The position numbers and the translations under genes were made by a program. From a virus, in the IMG/VR virus record IMGVR_UViG_3300037189_007380, positions 1 to 25,328 of that record: a stretch of DNA of 25,328 nt; one strand, given 5' to 3'. The notes below the pieces were generated by a model. It was not told the origin of the DNA. It worked only from the letters and a program-made list of their open reading frames with translations, and searched no databases. Of the stretch, positions 1 to 6,881 are shown piece by piece (positions within the stretch are counted from its first letter, which is position 1; each line of letters opens with the position of its first letter).

Positions 1-141
1 GATCAAGTAAGCCTGCCGTATCTGTTGTGGCGGGAAGGTAAGTCGTTAGGTATCTGGCCTGCGAACCAGTACCAGAACCCGCACATTCGTATCCGTTGGG
101 ATCGTCGCCCGGTAGGTAATGGGCCGTCAGCCCCACAGTAA
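1..141 (+). CDS. C-terminal fragment, possible glycosyltransferase-like protein (partial)
   Basis: An open frame runs in from the left edge without a start and ends at TAA 139-141, giving 46 residues. It begins DQVSLPYLLWREGK and continues to a basic, aromatic tail (WDRRP near residue 35). The DQ-S-LP-LLW pattern recalls the end of TOD1/DUF616-like glycosyltransferases, where a DQ pair is followed by a hydrophobic helix. That assignment is inference from a short stretch. The gene converges on the minus-strand GT32 gene and the two 3' ends overlap by 15 nt. It would suit the sugar theme of this end of the window. It could also be the end of an unrelated hypothetical protein. Confidence 0.55.
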   Translation, partial: DQVSLPYLLWREGKSLGIWPANQYQNPHIRIRWDRRPVGNGPSAPQ

Positions 142-780
142 ATGATCGGGGTGCTTATGCCCCCAATGATGCGCGCAAATAGAGTCGGGGTGCGGTTCGC
201 CCCACGGCGTATCCGTCCACGGATTACAGAACCGGGCAGGCAGCACAGGCGTATCCGGGTACTGTTCCTCTTTGATCCGCGTCAACAATTTTGGTCCGGT
301 TTGCCAGTCAATCGAACGTGTCTCTTTAGCGATGTTGCCGGGGATCGCGTCAATTACCGCGCGGATAAGGGGCTGTTCGGGGGCGCTCATCATCCAAGCG
401 TTAGAGATCAGCCAATCGTCAATCTCATTCGCAAGCAAAATATCCATCTGCGTGAACTCGTCAGGGATTGGGCGCAACGGTTCCATATCGGTATTCACAT
501 ACAAACCGCCGTAACGATAAAGTAGTTCGTATCCAAGCAAGTCCGCTTGCGCTACTTGAATAATGCTTGTGCTTTTTGCTGCCCCAGCAATTGGCGTCCA
601 CTCTGTACCGCAATTAACAAACAAGGACTCGTTAATGAGTGGTGGTCGATTGTCATAACCCCATTCGATCACTTGCCAATTAGGGTTGAGTTCCTTCCAA
701 CGTCTATCGTACTCAACATATTGCTGCGGCATCTCTCTTGGACCGAACCAAGCCCTATGAATTATTTGGGGGATCGCCAC
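127..780 (-). CDS. GT32-like glycosyltransferase (Gly_transf_sug)
   Basis: This 217-residue protein probably transfers a sugar from a nucleotide-sugar donor to an unknown acceptor in the cytoplasm. It opens IPQIIHRAWFG, the usual start of the DXD-sugar-binding (Gly_transf_sug, GT32) family. At residues 79-98 it has the family block AD-LGYELLYRYGGLY followed by NTD, where most members have D-x-D. The first metal-binding Asp is therefore Asn96, while Asp98 is kept. The start is GTG at 780, supported by a GAGGG Shine-Dalgarno 7-8 nt upstream. It overlaps the stop of the epimerase gene by 19 nt, so the two are probably translationally coupled. It is the last gene of a four-gene minus-strand operon. 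Family confidence is good; donor and acceptor are unknown, and activity could be altered by the N-for-D change. Confidence 0.85.
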   Translation of the reverse strand: MAIPQIIHRAWFGPREMPQQYVEYDRRWKELNPNWQVIEWGYDNRPPLINESLFVNCGTEWTPIAGAAKSTSIIQVAQADLLGYELLYRYGGLYVNTDMEPLRPIPDEFTQMDILLANEIDDWLISNAWMMSAPEQPLIRAVIDAIPGNIAKETRSIDWQTGPKLLTRIKEEQYPDTPVLPARFCNPWTDTPWGEPHPDSICAHHWGHKHPDHLLWG

Positions 781-1775
781 GTTGCACCCTCATTCTTGCG
801 AAACCAGTCAATAGTCATCTCAATGCCTCCATCAAGCGGAGTGAAATCATTAGGGTCAATTCCCAAGAACTTGAGCATTGATGTATCCGCGTACACCGCC
901 GTGCCAAGTTGCTTAACAACCCTATTGACCCTTGTTCGCGGCAATGTCGGGGCCGCAGCCAATACAGAATCCACTATTGGGGATATTGTGTCCGGGCTAT
1001 CCAACGGCCCCCCAAAAGGCTCACCAGCCCTCATCGGCAAGGATTCAATTGTCGCGCCAGGTACATGCTTAGCAATAGTGTTAGCAACGTCAATTACGCG
1101 GCTCGGCTTAACGCTACCTACGTCAATTGGGAAGTCGGGCACGTTCCCCCTAGCCGCTTCCTCTAGCGCGATAACGAATGTTTTGGCTACATCTGCAACG
1201 AACACGGCGTCTGATACTTGCTCTCCCCCGCCATACAAAGGCATCGGGATTCCTGACAAAGCAGAGCAAACAAAAGATGGGACGATCTTTCTCACCTTGC
1301 TTGGCCCGAATGGGGTGGGAGCGGATTGCCCTGGGCCATAAGCGTTCATTGGCCTAACGGCAGTAACTTTAAGACCGCGATCCTCACGGTACATGTGAAC
1401 GAACTCCTCGCCACATGCCTTAGTGATGCAGTACGTTCCACGACCAATGCCGCTATTGCCTACAGCAGCGAAAACAACTGGCAAGTTGTAACGGGACGCG
1501 GCCTCGAAAACATTCAACGTCCCAATAATGTTTGTGTGCGCGGCGGGAAGCGGGGAGTCGATTGTTTCTGCGGTTCCTAGGACTGCGGCAAGATGGATAA
1601 TCCCATCAACGTGCGCTGCGAACTCATGTACCGCTGTCTCGTCACGAATATCACCCAACATGACGGCGGGCTTGTTCTTGTGATCGAACACAAGGGCGTT
1701 ATGTCCTCTGTTTAAAAGGCTTTTTAGAACCCAACTCCCGATGAAGCCATTACCGCCCGTTACCCCTACGATCAT
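762..1775 (-). CDS. NAD-dependent nucleotide-sugar epimerase/dehydratase (extended SDR)
   Basis: A 337-residue extended short-chain dehydrogenase/reductase. The N-terminal Rossmann fold shows the G-x-x-G-x-x-G dinucleotide motif at residues 7-13 (GGNGFIG), and the catalytic Y-x-x-x-K is at 115-119 (YCITK), with Ser108 as a plausible third catalytic residue. The motif RPMNAYGPGQ after the catalytic segment is typical of UDP- or GDP-sugar epimerases. Length matches the family (about 310-350). The ATG at 1775 lies inside the 3' end of the upstream glycosyltransferase gene (26-nt overlap). It probably makes or epimerises a nucleotide sugar used by the flanking glycosyltransferases. The exact sugar (GalE-like, or another epimerase or reductase) cannot be decided from the sequence alone. 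Confidence 0.9.
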   Translation of the reverse strand: MIVGVTGGNGFIGSWVLKSLLNRGHNALVFDHKNKPAVMLGDIRDETAVHEFAAHVDGIIHLAAVLGTAETIDSPLPAAHTNIIGTLNVFEAASRYNLPVVFAAVGNSGIGRGTYCITKACGEEFVHMYREDRGLKVTAVRPMNAYGPGQSAPTPFGPSKVRKIVPSFVCSALSGIPMPLYGGGEQVSDAVFVADVAKTFVIALEEAARGNVPDFPIDVGSVKPSRVIDVANTIAKHVPGATIESLPMRAGEPFGGPLDSPDTISPIVDSVLAAAPTLPRTRVNRVVKQLGTAVYADTSMLKFLGIDPNDFTPLDGGIEMTIDWFRKNEGATWRSPK

Positions 1776-2406
1776 ATGAATCCCTCACTAATCTTTCGTA
1801 AGCAACAAAGTCTGCGTCCAAACTAATGTTGTCCCCATGTTGCACGTACTCGTAGTCTATGGTCGAAGACGGCTGGAACTTGGCATTGTTGCGTGCCGCG
1901 TCAACCCAAAAAGCCCAGTCCTCGCAAAGAATGTCTTTGTATGGTGACTTTTCCCAAACCCAACGTCTAAACGGGGAGCAAGAGAACACAAGGTTATGCA
2001 TCGTGGTCAAGATTGTGTATGCATTGACGGGTCGCGCGGGAAGCCATTGCCCCATGTAACTAATCCCGAACATGTAAACATCGGCATCGCAACGATCAAG
2101 ATTGTTTAACGCATGCGGGTAGATCAAATCGTCAATATCCATTTTGCAAATCCAATCCGTTCTCACATCTTGGATTGCTTCATTGACAAGGTATTGGGGG
2201 TGGCGGGTGAAAGTCCTGTGCGCTTGCTTGAAAACGACAGAGTCAAGGTGAACATCCCCTAGTTGATCAATGCAATCTCGCACATCGTCAGTAATGATCA
2301 ACACCTTGTCGGGTTTTGTTTCTAGCGCGGTTATCGCACGCATCCAACGCGGCACGAACGCCCGGTACTTTTCACCATACGCAACGCTAACAACTCCGAT
2401 GGTCAT
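1750..2406 (-). CDS. GT-A type glycosyltransferase (GT2-like)
   Basis: A 218-residue protein beginning TIGVVSVAYGEKY, a beta strand followed by a donor-binding loop as in GT-A fold enzymes. The metal-binding DXD is at residues 90-93 (MDIDD), preceded by a TDWICK strand as in GT2 enzymes. A later CEDWAFWVDAA segment resembles the catalytic ED region of GT2 family members. The protein is small and lacks membrane segments, so it is a soluble transferase. I chose ATG 2406, whose ATGA overlaps the TGA stop of the upstream peptidoglycan-binding gene; a GTG at 2418 would add four residues. It is second in the minus-strand sugar operon and overlaps the epimerase gene by 26 nt. Substrates are unknown. 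Confidence 0.82.
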   Translation of the reverse strand: MTIGVVSVAYGEKYRAFVPRWMRAITALETKPDKVLIITDDVRDCIDQLGDVHLDSVVFKQAHRTFTRHPQYLVNEAIQDVRTDWICKMDIDDLIYPHALNNLDRCDADVYMFGISYMGQWLPARPVNAYTILTTMHNLVFSCSPFRRWVWEKSPYKDILCEDWAFWVDAARNNAKFQPSSTIDYEYVQHGDNISLDADFVAYERLVRDSYDRRGNGR

Positions 2407-2675
2407 AGAGCGTCCCACGTTTTACGATCAACTACGCCTGTCACCTTTAGGTTCGCGGACGCTTGAAATGCCCTTACAGATAAGGACATTTCTCTATCGT
2501 ACCTACCGTCCAAATCCCCTTTGTAGAAACCTAGCGTTGCTAGCCGAGATTGAACCCAAAGCACTAGGAAACCCTTGTCCCCTGTATCTAGCGGATGCCG
2601 AAACGGGTAATGGTCGGCAAGTGTTGGAGTGTCGTTATTCACGACTTCCATTGGCTTACGCCGATTGTTAGGCAT
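2403..2675 (-). CDS. Single-domain peptidoglycan-binding protein (PG_binding_1)
   Basis: A 90-residue protein whose C-terminal two thirds form one PG_binding_1 repeat: G-D-K-G-F-L-V-LWVQSRLATLGFY, then DGRYDREMSLSVRAFQ, and ending TGVVDRKTWDAL. It has no catalytic domain and no signal peptide. The start at 2675 (MPNNRRK) has AGGA 8 nt upstream; an open frame extends to 2804 but has no better start. It is the first gene of the minus-strand operon, separated by about 55 nt from the divergent lysis cassette. The endolysin in that cassette lacks a wall-binding domain, so this protein may be its cell-wall-binding partner (inference). It could alternatively be a virion or sugar-operon component. 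Confidence 0.82.
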   Translation of the reverse strand: MPNNRRKPMEVVNNDTPTLADHYPFRHPLDTGDKGFLVLWVQSRLATLGFYKGDLDGRYDREMSLSVRAFQASANLKVTGVVDRKTWDAL

Positions 2676-2731
2676 GTCCTGTATCCTATGGGAAGCCGAG
2701 TGAATGCTCATACGACACGCATGGGGTGCAA

Positions 2732-3016
2732 ATGGCAACAACGAAACCGTCGTGGAAGTTGAGGCGTCGCGCAGTTTTCGGCTCAATGATTTTCGGGGCA
2801 GCAATCATCATCTATGTTGCAATTCGATGGGATGACACTAGCCTCGCTCAAACATTAGCGCTTTCGGGGTTTGGTCTTATCGGCGCGGTAGTCGCCGCAT
2901 ACATCGGTGGCGCAGCGTATGAGGATGCAAGGCTTTTCCCGCAACGAGTAACTGTTACAACTAGTAGTGATTCTTTGGACGCTAGCGAATACATGGAGGA
3001 AAGCAATGTGGTCTAA
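2732..3016 (+). CDS. Small membrane protein with two TM segments, lysis cassette
   Basis: A 94-residue protein with a basic N-terminus (KPSWKLRRR), a first hydrophobic helix at about residues 14-33 and a second at about 41-62, followed by a polar, acidic tail. I recognise no named family. Its position directly before an r1t-type holin, and overlapping it by 11 nt, suggests an accessory holin, antiholin or membrane lysis regulator. The start is taken as ATG 2732; GTG 2726 would add two residues. The Shine-Dalgarno is weak (GGGG, 5 nt upstream). It is first in the plus-strand lysis cassette and divergent from the peptidoglycan-binding gene. Confidence 0.75.
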   Translation: MATTKPSWKLRRRAVFGSMIFGAAIIIYVAIRWDDTSLAQTLALSGFGLIGAVVAAYIGGAAYEDARLFPQRVTVTTSSDSLDASEYMEESNVV

Positions 3017-3230
3017 AGTTTTTTGGTTGGATGCGACAGAGCGTGCTATCAAAACTTTTGCCCAGGTAATACTTGCCCTTGGTGTCGCTGGCGCATTGGA
3101 TGCTTTTGCTGTTGATTGGGCAAAGGTTCTTGGGGTTGCGCTAGGCGCAGTAATACTTTCCTACGCTTCGTCAATTGTTACTGCGGAGATTCGCAAGAAT
3201 GGAACCGCTAGCCTTGTGAAGCCAGAGTAA
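3006..3230 (+). CDS. r1t-type holin
   Basis: A 74-residue protein starting MWSKVFWLDATERAIKTFAQ, which matches the conserved opening of the phage r1t holin family (FWLD-ERA-KTFAQ). Two hydrophobic helices follow (about residues 17-33 and 39-58) and then a short charged tail. Holins of this family accumulate in the cytoplasmic membrane and open it at a set time so the endolysin reaches the wall. The start at 3006 is fixed by a strong GGAGGAAAG ribosome-binding site just upstream; a longer open frame from 2967 lacks this and is not used. It overlaps the previous gene by 11 nt and precedes a TM/coiled-coil gene and the amidase. Confidence 0.88.
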   Translation: MWSKVFWLDATERAIKTFAQVILALGVAGALDAFAVDWAKVLGVALGAVILSYASSIVTAEIRKNGTASLVKPE

Positions 3231-3255
3231 GCACAACTTAATAACGGAGAGTGTT

Positions 3256-3606
3256 ATGAATATTCCCGAGCAAATCGTTGGCGTTGCGGCGCTCTTTCTG
3301 GCAATAACGACAATCTCCGTTTTTACTTTTAGGGTTTACAAGATTGCTCGCAGGATTGATGACGCTCTAGGCGTGGACAGCGAGGGTAGAACTATTAGCG
3401 ATCGGTTGTCGCGTGTCGAACACCAATTGTTCCCTAATGGCGGCAGTAGCCTCACCGATAAGATCAATCGGATTGAGTTTGAGCAGCGCACGATGCAAGG
3501 GAAACTAGATGCGCTGGAAGTTGTTATCCAAAGTGTGTTGAAGGAGGGGACAAGCAATGTCAAGCGTGTGGCTAAAAGACCTCGCCAAGATTCTCAAGGC
3601 GGCTGA
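3256..3606 (+). CDS. TM plus coiled-coil lysis-cassette protein (DUF2746-like)
   Basis: A 116-residue protein with one N-terminal transmembrane helix (about residues 7-26), then a charged, heptad-rich region (about 47-98) with short segments such as ISDRLSRVEHQLFP and DKINRIEFEQ that should form a coiled coil. A basic tail follows (VKRVAKRPRQ). The layout resembles actinophage DUF2746 proteins found next to holins. These are sometimes proposed as second holins or spanin-like factors, but the role is not established. GGAG lies 8 nt upstream of ATG 3256. The last 50 nt overlap the amidase gene, tying its expression to the lysis cassette. Confidence 0.78.
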   Translation: MNIPEQIVGVAALFLAITTISVFTFRVYKIARRIDDALGVDSEGRTISDRLSRVEHQLFPNGGSSLTDKINRIEFEQRTMQGKLDALEVVIQSVLKEGTSNVKRVAKRPRQDSQGG

Positions 3607-4324
3607 TGTTCCAGTAATCCAAGAGAGTTACAATCGTGGCCCTTATGCGGGTCGCACTTGGAAGACTGTCGGCTTTAATGGGCAGGGATACCGTGACTTC
3701 AAGTTCATTCTCTGGCATCACGACGCCTCTCCGAGCGGGGATTCGCCGGGAGCGTTGGAGTGGATGAAATACATGGAGATTGCTCCCGCAGGCGCGATTT
3801 GGGTTTGCTCCGGCTGCAACGAGAAACATGCCTCCGGCACTTGGCATTTGATCGCCGCCGGGTTGTCCAACCATGCGGGTACTGGCGGTAACGACCCCGC
3901 CAAGCGCGGTAACACTTGGGGTGTTCCTGTTGATGGGATGAATGCAGTAAGCCTAGGGATTGAAACCGATCACACCTACGGTGAGCGTTGGACAGGAGCA
4001 AAGAAGCAAGCGCAGTTGAATAGCCTGCGTCGCGGTACGGCTGCGATCATGCTCAAGTATGGCCTTACCCCTAAGCCTGGGTTGCTCCGGCATCTTGACT
4101 GGACGAATGGGCTCATTGACGGCAACGGCAAGTTCGTAACGTATGGCAGGAAGAATGACATTGACGGCCTTGATCTTGCCGACGAGCGTCGCAGGGTAAA
4201 GAGGATCATGGCTGCTCTCGCTGCCGCTCCTGACCAGAAGGCGGTAGATACCGAGGCTGCGATGAACACGCGCCCACGGCTATCACAGAGGCTGCGACGG
4301 GTATTCGGGAAGACGGATGCCTAG
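3557..4324 (+). CDS. Endolysin, N-acetylmuramoyl-L-alanine amidase (Amidase_2 type)
   Basis: A 255-residue Amidase_2/PGRP-type enzyme that should cut the amide bond between N-acetylmuramic acid and L-alanine in host peptidoglycan. Candidate zinc ligands are His54/55 in ILWHHDA, His179 in LLRHLDW and an Asp near 201-203 in GRKNDIDG. SNHAGTGG (105-111) and the family GIETDH segment (134-139) are also present. The catalytic domain ends near residue 215 and is followed only by a short basic tail (RLSQRLRRVFGK). No wall-binding repeat and no signal peptide are visible, so export would depend on the holin. ATG 3557 has an AGGAGGGG ribosome-binding site. A separate peptidoglycan-binding protein is encoded divergently nearby. 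Confidence 0.92.
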   Translation: MSSVWLKDLAKILKAADVPVIQESYNRGPYAGRTWKTVGFNGQGYRDFKFILWHHDASPSGDSPGALEWMKYMEIAPAGAIWVCSGCNEKHASGTWHLIAAGLSNHAGTGGNDPAKRGNTWGVPVDGMNAVSLGIETDHTYGERWTGAKKQAQLNSLRRGTAAIMLKYGLTPKPGLLRHLDWTNGLIDGNGKFVTYGRKNDIDGLDLADERRRVKRIMAALAAAPDQKAVDTEAAMNTRPRLSQRLRRVFGKTDA

Positions 4325-4565
4325 CCTTGCCGAAGCACTATCCTCGCAAGCCCCTAGGCACGGCGGTCCATATTGCCAGGTATGCGAACTCATCCCATCA
4401 CTTAACAAAGAGGATGTTAACGCACTCAACGAAGCATTAGATAACGCTCGTGTTACAGCAACAATGATCGTGCGCGCGCTAGAAGAATACGGTGCATCAA
4501 TCTCAATCGCCACCCTACGCAGGCATAGGCGTAAAGAGTGCAGCACCCTCAGAAACGTAGGTTGA
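4317..4565 (+). CDS. Small HTH-like protein of unknown role
   Basis: An 82-residue protein with an N-terminal CQVC pair (residues 20-23), a helical middle region and a C-terminal segment ISIATLRRHRRKEC. That end reads like the recognition helix of a helix-turn-helix: a preceding helix (ATMIVRALEEYG), a turn, then a helix ending in a basic RHRR patch. Similar small proteins are common in actinophages, and I know of no assigned function. It starts 8 nt inside the amidase gene and is the last gene before the hairpin at 4579-4626, so it closes the lysis transcription unit. It may be a DNA-binding regulator (inference). Confidence 0.72.
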   Translation: MPSLAEALSSQAPRHGGPYCQVCELIPSLNKEDVNALNEALDNARVTATMIVRALEEYGASISIATLRRHRRKECSTLRNVG

Positions 4566-4578
4566 GCGCGCGTTCCCT

Positions 4579-4626
4579 ACGGGTGGGGGAGGATTGGCGC
4601 CCCTCCTCTCCTCCCTCACCACCCGT
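4579..4626 (+). other. Strong GC-rich hairpin between lysis and accessory genes
   Basis: An outer 8-bp stem pairs ACGGGTGG (4579-4586) with CCACCCGT (4619-4626). An inner 7-bp stem pairs GGGAGGA (4587-4593) with TCCTCCC (4609-4615), leaving a three-base bulge on the right arm and a 15-nt loop. No T-run follows on the plus strand. On the minus strand the T-rich tract lies before the hairpin, so it is not a classical intrinsic terminator for either direction. It could be an RNA-processing or mRNA-stabilising element, a factor-dependent terminator, or an operator. The stem was read directly from the sequence; the function is unknown. Confidence 0.5.
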
Positions 4627-4753
4627 GACAACTGAGACACATAAAAAAAGGGACCCCAATGTCTAGCGTTATCGAGCAGGGACACTTGCTATGAAGGGGA
4701 ACCGTAGTAACAAGCGCAAGCCGTACAATTGGGCTGAGCGCATTGGAGGCAAT

Positions 4754-5014
4754 ATGGCTGACTCCATTTCTGGTGAGGACGTAGTCAACGCCGCCATTCT
4801 TGAGTATTTGCGTGAGACTTACGAGAACCCGGCTATTGTTACTGGTTGGGTTGTTGTCGCGGAGTTTGTTGATACTGAGGGCACGCAAGACCTTGCCGCT
4901 TTCGCTGCCACTAACATGCCGTATTGGAAGATTAACGGGATGCTTGAGGCTGCTCCTTATGAGATGAACTATGTCGATGAGGAAGACCTTGAGGATGAGG
5001 ATGAGGACTTGTGA
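4754..5014 (+). CDS. Hypothetical acidic small phage protein (DUF7213-like)
   Basis: An 86-residue protein from ATG 4754. It has a helical N-terminus (SGEDVVNAAILEYLRE), a central strand GWVVVAEFVD, and a strongly acidic C-terminus of Glu and Asp residues. The pattern of -EDVV-AA, GWVVVAEF and a YWKI-GMLE segment resembles a family of actinophage hypotheticals; the name DUF7213 is my recollection and is not checked. I prefer 4754 because GGAGG lies 4 nt upstream. An in-frame ATG at 4691 would add 21 basic residues and has a weaker AGGGA. It is first in a chain of small genes leading to the portal and overlaps the next gene by 4 nt. Confidence 0.68.
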   Translation: MADSISGEDVVNAAILEYLRETYENPAIVTGWVVVAEFVDTEGTQDLAAFAATNMPYWKINGMLEAAPYEMNYVDEEDLEDEDEDL

Positions 5015-5181
5015 TTGCGGAACTTTCCGCTTGCTTGGACGGTTATGTTGGGCGTGTGAGCGAGTTGAGCGACCCACAATTGCAAGAAGCATCGGACATT
5101 ATTGAGAGAGCGTTAGTGCATTTCCTTGTGGAGCAGCATTTGCGTATCCCCGGCGTGTCAGCGTCCGCTTTGATGCAGTAG
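5011..5181 (+). CDS. Hypothetical small protein, 56 residues
   Basis: A short gene starting with GTG at 5011, whose GTGA overlaps the TGA stop of the previous gene. A GAGGA ribosome-binding site lies 4-5 nt upstream, so translational coupling is likely. The protein (IAELSACLDGYVGRV, then LQEASDIIERALVHFLVEQH) looks wholly helical, with a regular amphipathic pattern and no Cys or TM segment. I do not recognise a family. The tight spacing and coding continuity support it as a real gene. It lies between the acidic protein and WhiB. Confidence 0.6.
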   Translation: MIAELSACLDGYVGRVSELSDPQLQEASDIIERALVHFLVEQHLRIPGVSASALMQ

Positions 5182-5213
5182 GTGGAACACTCGTCGCGAC
5201 TGAGAGGGGTCAC

Positions 5214-5501
5214 ATGGTAGGTCGCAAGATTGAGCCACCCGCGAGAAACCTTTTGCCCGTGCTTATGCGAGGCGCGGCGTGTATAGAAGCTGACCCATCG
5301 TTATTCGATGCAACTGGTGGGGTGCTCGCTAGATACGCGCTGGACTATTGCCGGAAGTGCGATGTGAAGAAAGAGTGCGAGCAATTTGTGAACCCGAAGA
5401 AGTCTTTCTTTGAGGGCGTGTGTGGCGGCAAGGTTTGGTTGAACGGTAGGAATATCAATTTGCTTTACAGGGGCGATGGTGGCGATAGAATAATGGCGTG
5501 A
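5214..5501 (+). CDS. WhiB-family iron-sulfur transcriptional regulator
   Basis: A 95-residue WhiB-like protein. The four cluster-binding cysteines are C23, C46, C49 and C55, giving C-x22-C-x2-C-x5-C. The surrounding residues fit the family: ACIEADPSLFD around the first Cys and YCRKCDVKKECEQF around the other three. The usual G-[VI]-W-G-G turn is present as GVCGG at 68-72, with Cys70 replacing the Trp. WhiB proteins bind a 4Fe-4S cluster and act with the principal sigma factor at promoters in Actinobacteria. GAGAGGGG lies 3-4 nt before ATG 5214. It sits directly ahead of the head genes and may control them or host genes. The Trp-to-Cys change may alter sigma contact or redox behaviour (inference). 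Confidence 0.92.
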   Translation: MVGRKIEPPARNLLPVLMRGAACIEADPSLFDATGGVLARYALDYCRKCDVKKECEQFVNPKKSFFEGVCGGKVWLNGRNINLLYRGDGGDRIMA

Positions 5502-5629
5502 TGACCCCGCTCGCCGTGTACGCGATAACGGTGCATGAGTTGTATAGCGCGTTGCAGCAGGCAGGGTTCACGGAGGCTCAAGCAATTTACCTAACCGGAC
5601 AAAGGATGCAGGCTGATGCACGAAGATGA
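5501..5629 (+). CDS. Hypothetical small protein, 42 residues
   Basis: A very short gene whose ATG at 5501 shares one base with the WhiB stop codon and whose end overlaps the portal start by 14 nt. The peptide (ITVHELYSALQQAGFTEAQAIYLTG) is a helix-turn-helix-like amphipathic pair. The -ELY-AL--AGFTE-QA- pattern recurs in small proteins before portal genes in actinophages, as far as I recall. No clear Shine-Dalgarno is present, so translation would depend on coupling to WhiB. Function is unknown. It bridges WhiB and the portal in one transcript. Confidence 0.58.
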   Translation: MTPLAVYAITVHELYSALQQAGFTEAQAIYLTGQRMQADARR

Positions 5630-6881
5630 CCGCAGTTCTGCTTTCCTAGAGATCGGCTCTAGTGGTCTGCGCCGTTCGGGTGGCACAATCAATGAGGAGT
5701 TCCTCCCTAACCTTCAAGGCGTTAAAGGCTTTAAGGTCTATCGTGAGATGCGGGACAACGATCCCGTTATTGGCGCGATGCTTTACGCGATCGACAAGGT
5801 CATCACTCGCCTAGAGTGGAAGGTTGAGGGGGAGGACGAGCGCACTACGACGTTCGTTCAAGAGTGCCTTGACGATATGAGCGATTCGTGGGATGCCACG
5901 TTGCAAAACATTTTGTCGATGCTTGTGTACGGTTGGTCTTTCCACGAGGTTGTTTACAAGATTCGCCGTGGCCCTACTGAGGACTCTCGTACTTCGTCTC
6001 GTTTCATGGACAATCGCATTGGTTGGCGTAAGTGGCCTGTGCGTGCGCAGGAGACGTTGCAAGAGTGGATGCTTGATGAGCGTGGTGGCATCCAGGGGAT
6101 GATCCAGATTGATCCCGCTGTTGGCGGGTTGCATCGCATCCCAATTGAGAAAGCATTACTGTTTAGGACGACTACGAATCGGAACAACCCTGAGGGATAT
6201 TCACTACTCCGTAACGCTTATCGTCCTTGGTTCTACAAGCGGCGCATTGAGGAGATTGAGGCTATTGGCATTGAGCGGGACCTCGCAGGCTTGCCAATGG
6301 CGTATGTGCCACCTGAGTACCTGTCGAACACCGCCACCCCGCAACAAAAGGCAGTTCTGCAAGCAATAACGAGCATCGTGCAGAACGTGAAGAGGAACGA
6401 GCAAGAGGGCATCATTTTTCCTGCGGCATATGACGAGAACAACAATCGCATTTTCGATCTTCAATTGCTATCTGCATCCGGCGCGAGGCAGTTCGATACT
6501 GGGGCCGTTATCCAACGTTACGATCAGCGTATTGCTATGTCTTTGTTGTCGGACTTCCTACTGCTAGGTAGCGATAGGGTCGGCTCGTTTGCTCTTGGTA
6601 CCGCGAAGGTTGACCTTTGGACTCTCGCTGTCGATTCAATCGCTAAGACAATCGCGGAGGTCGTGAACCAGTACGCAATTCCGCGCTTGTTGAAACTTAA
6701 CGCGATGCGGATGGATAAGATGCCGGAACTCACATACGGTCAAGTGAGTAGTGTGGAACTTGGTGAGGTTGCGGATTACGTGAGCAAGTTGGTTGGGGTT
6801 GGCGCGATCATGCCCGACCCTCAGTTGGAAGGCCACTTGCGTTCGCTTGGCGATCTACCTGACAGCGAACCGTTGGTGTAA
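5616..6881 (+). CDS. Portal protein (DUF935, Mu gp29-like)
   Basis: A 421-residue portal protein, expected as a dodecameric ring at one capsid vertex through which DNA enters and leaves. The N-terminal block (FLPNLQGVKGFKVYREMRDNDPVIGAML, residues 29-56, then ITRLEWKVEG) is typical of DUF935/Mu-gp29-like portals. The middle has a SMLVYGWSFHEVVYK segment and a long helical stretch (TPQQKAVLQAITSIV). The C-terminal region carries LLLGSDRVGSFALGTAKVDL, the usual tail of this family's core. Length fits (about 400-500). It is followed by the minor head gene with a one-base TAATG overlap, the classic portal/gp7 order. Its terminase partner is encoded about 11 kb away on the opposite strand. Confidence 0.92.
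   Translation: MHEDDRSSAFLEIGSSGLRRSGGTINEEFLPNLQGVKGFKVYREMRDNDPVIGAMLYAIDKVITRLEWKVEGEDERTTTFVQECLDDMSDSWDATLQNILSMLVYGWSFHEVVYKIRRGPTEDSRTSSRFMDNRIGWRKWPVRAQETLQEWMLDERGGIQGMIQIDPAVGGLHRIPIEKALLFRTTTNRNNPEGYSLLRNAYRPWFYKRRIEEIEAIGIERDLAGLPMAYVPPEYLSNTATPQQKAVLQAITSIVQNVKRNEQEGIIFPAAYDENNNRIFDLQLLSASGARQFDTGAVIQRYDQRIAMSLLSDFLLLGSDRVGSFALGTAKVDLWTLAVDSIAKTIAEVVNQYAIPRLLKLNAMRMDKMPELTYGQVSSVELGEVADYVSKLVGVGAIMPDPQLEGHLRSLGDLPDSEPLV

Noticed and set aside
547-1341. A 264-codon plus-strand open frame opposite the epimerase and GT32 genes
   Set aside because: The minus-strand proteins have SDR and GT32 motifs; the plus frame has no motif, and it crosses a gene boundary.
1-4700. Apparent abundance of CTAG sites
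   Set aside because: A rough hand count in the first 4.7 kb gives about the number expected by chance, so it shows absence of the usual depletion at most; not strong enough without a full count.
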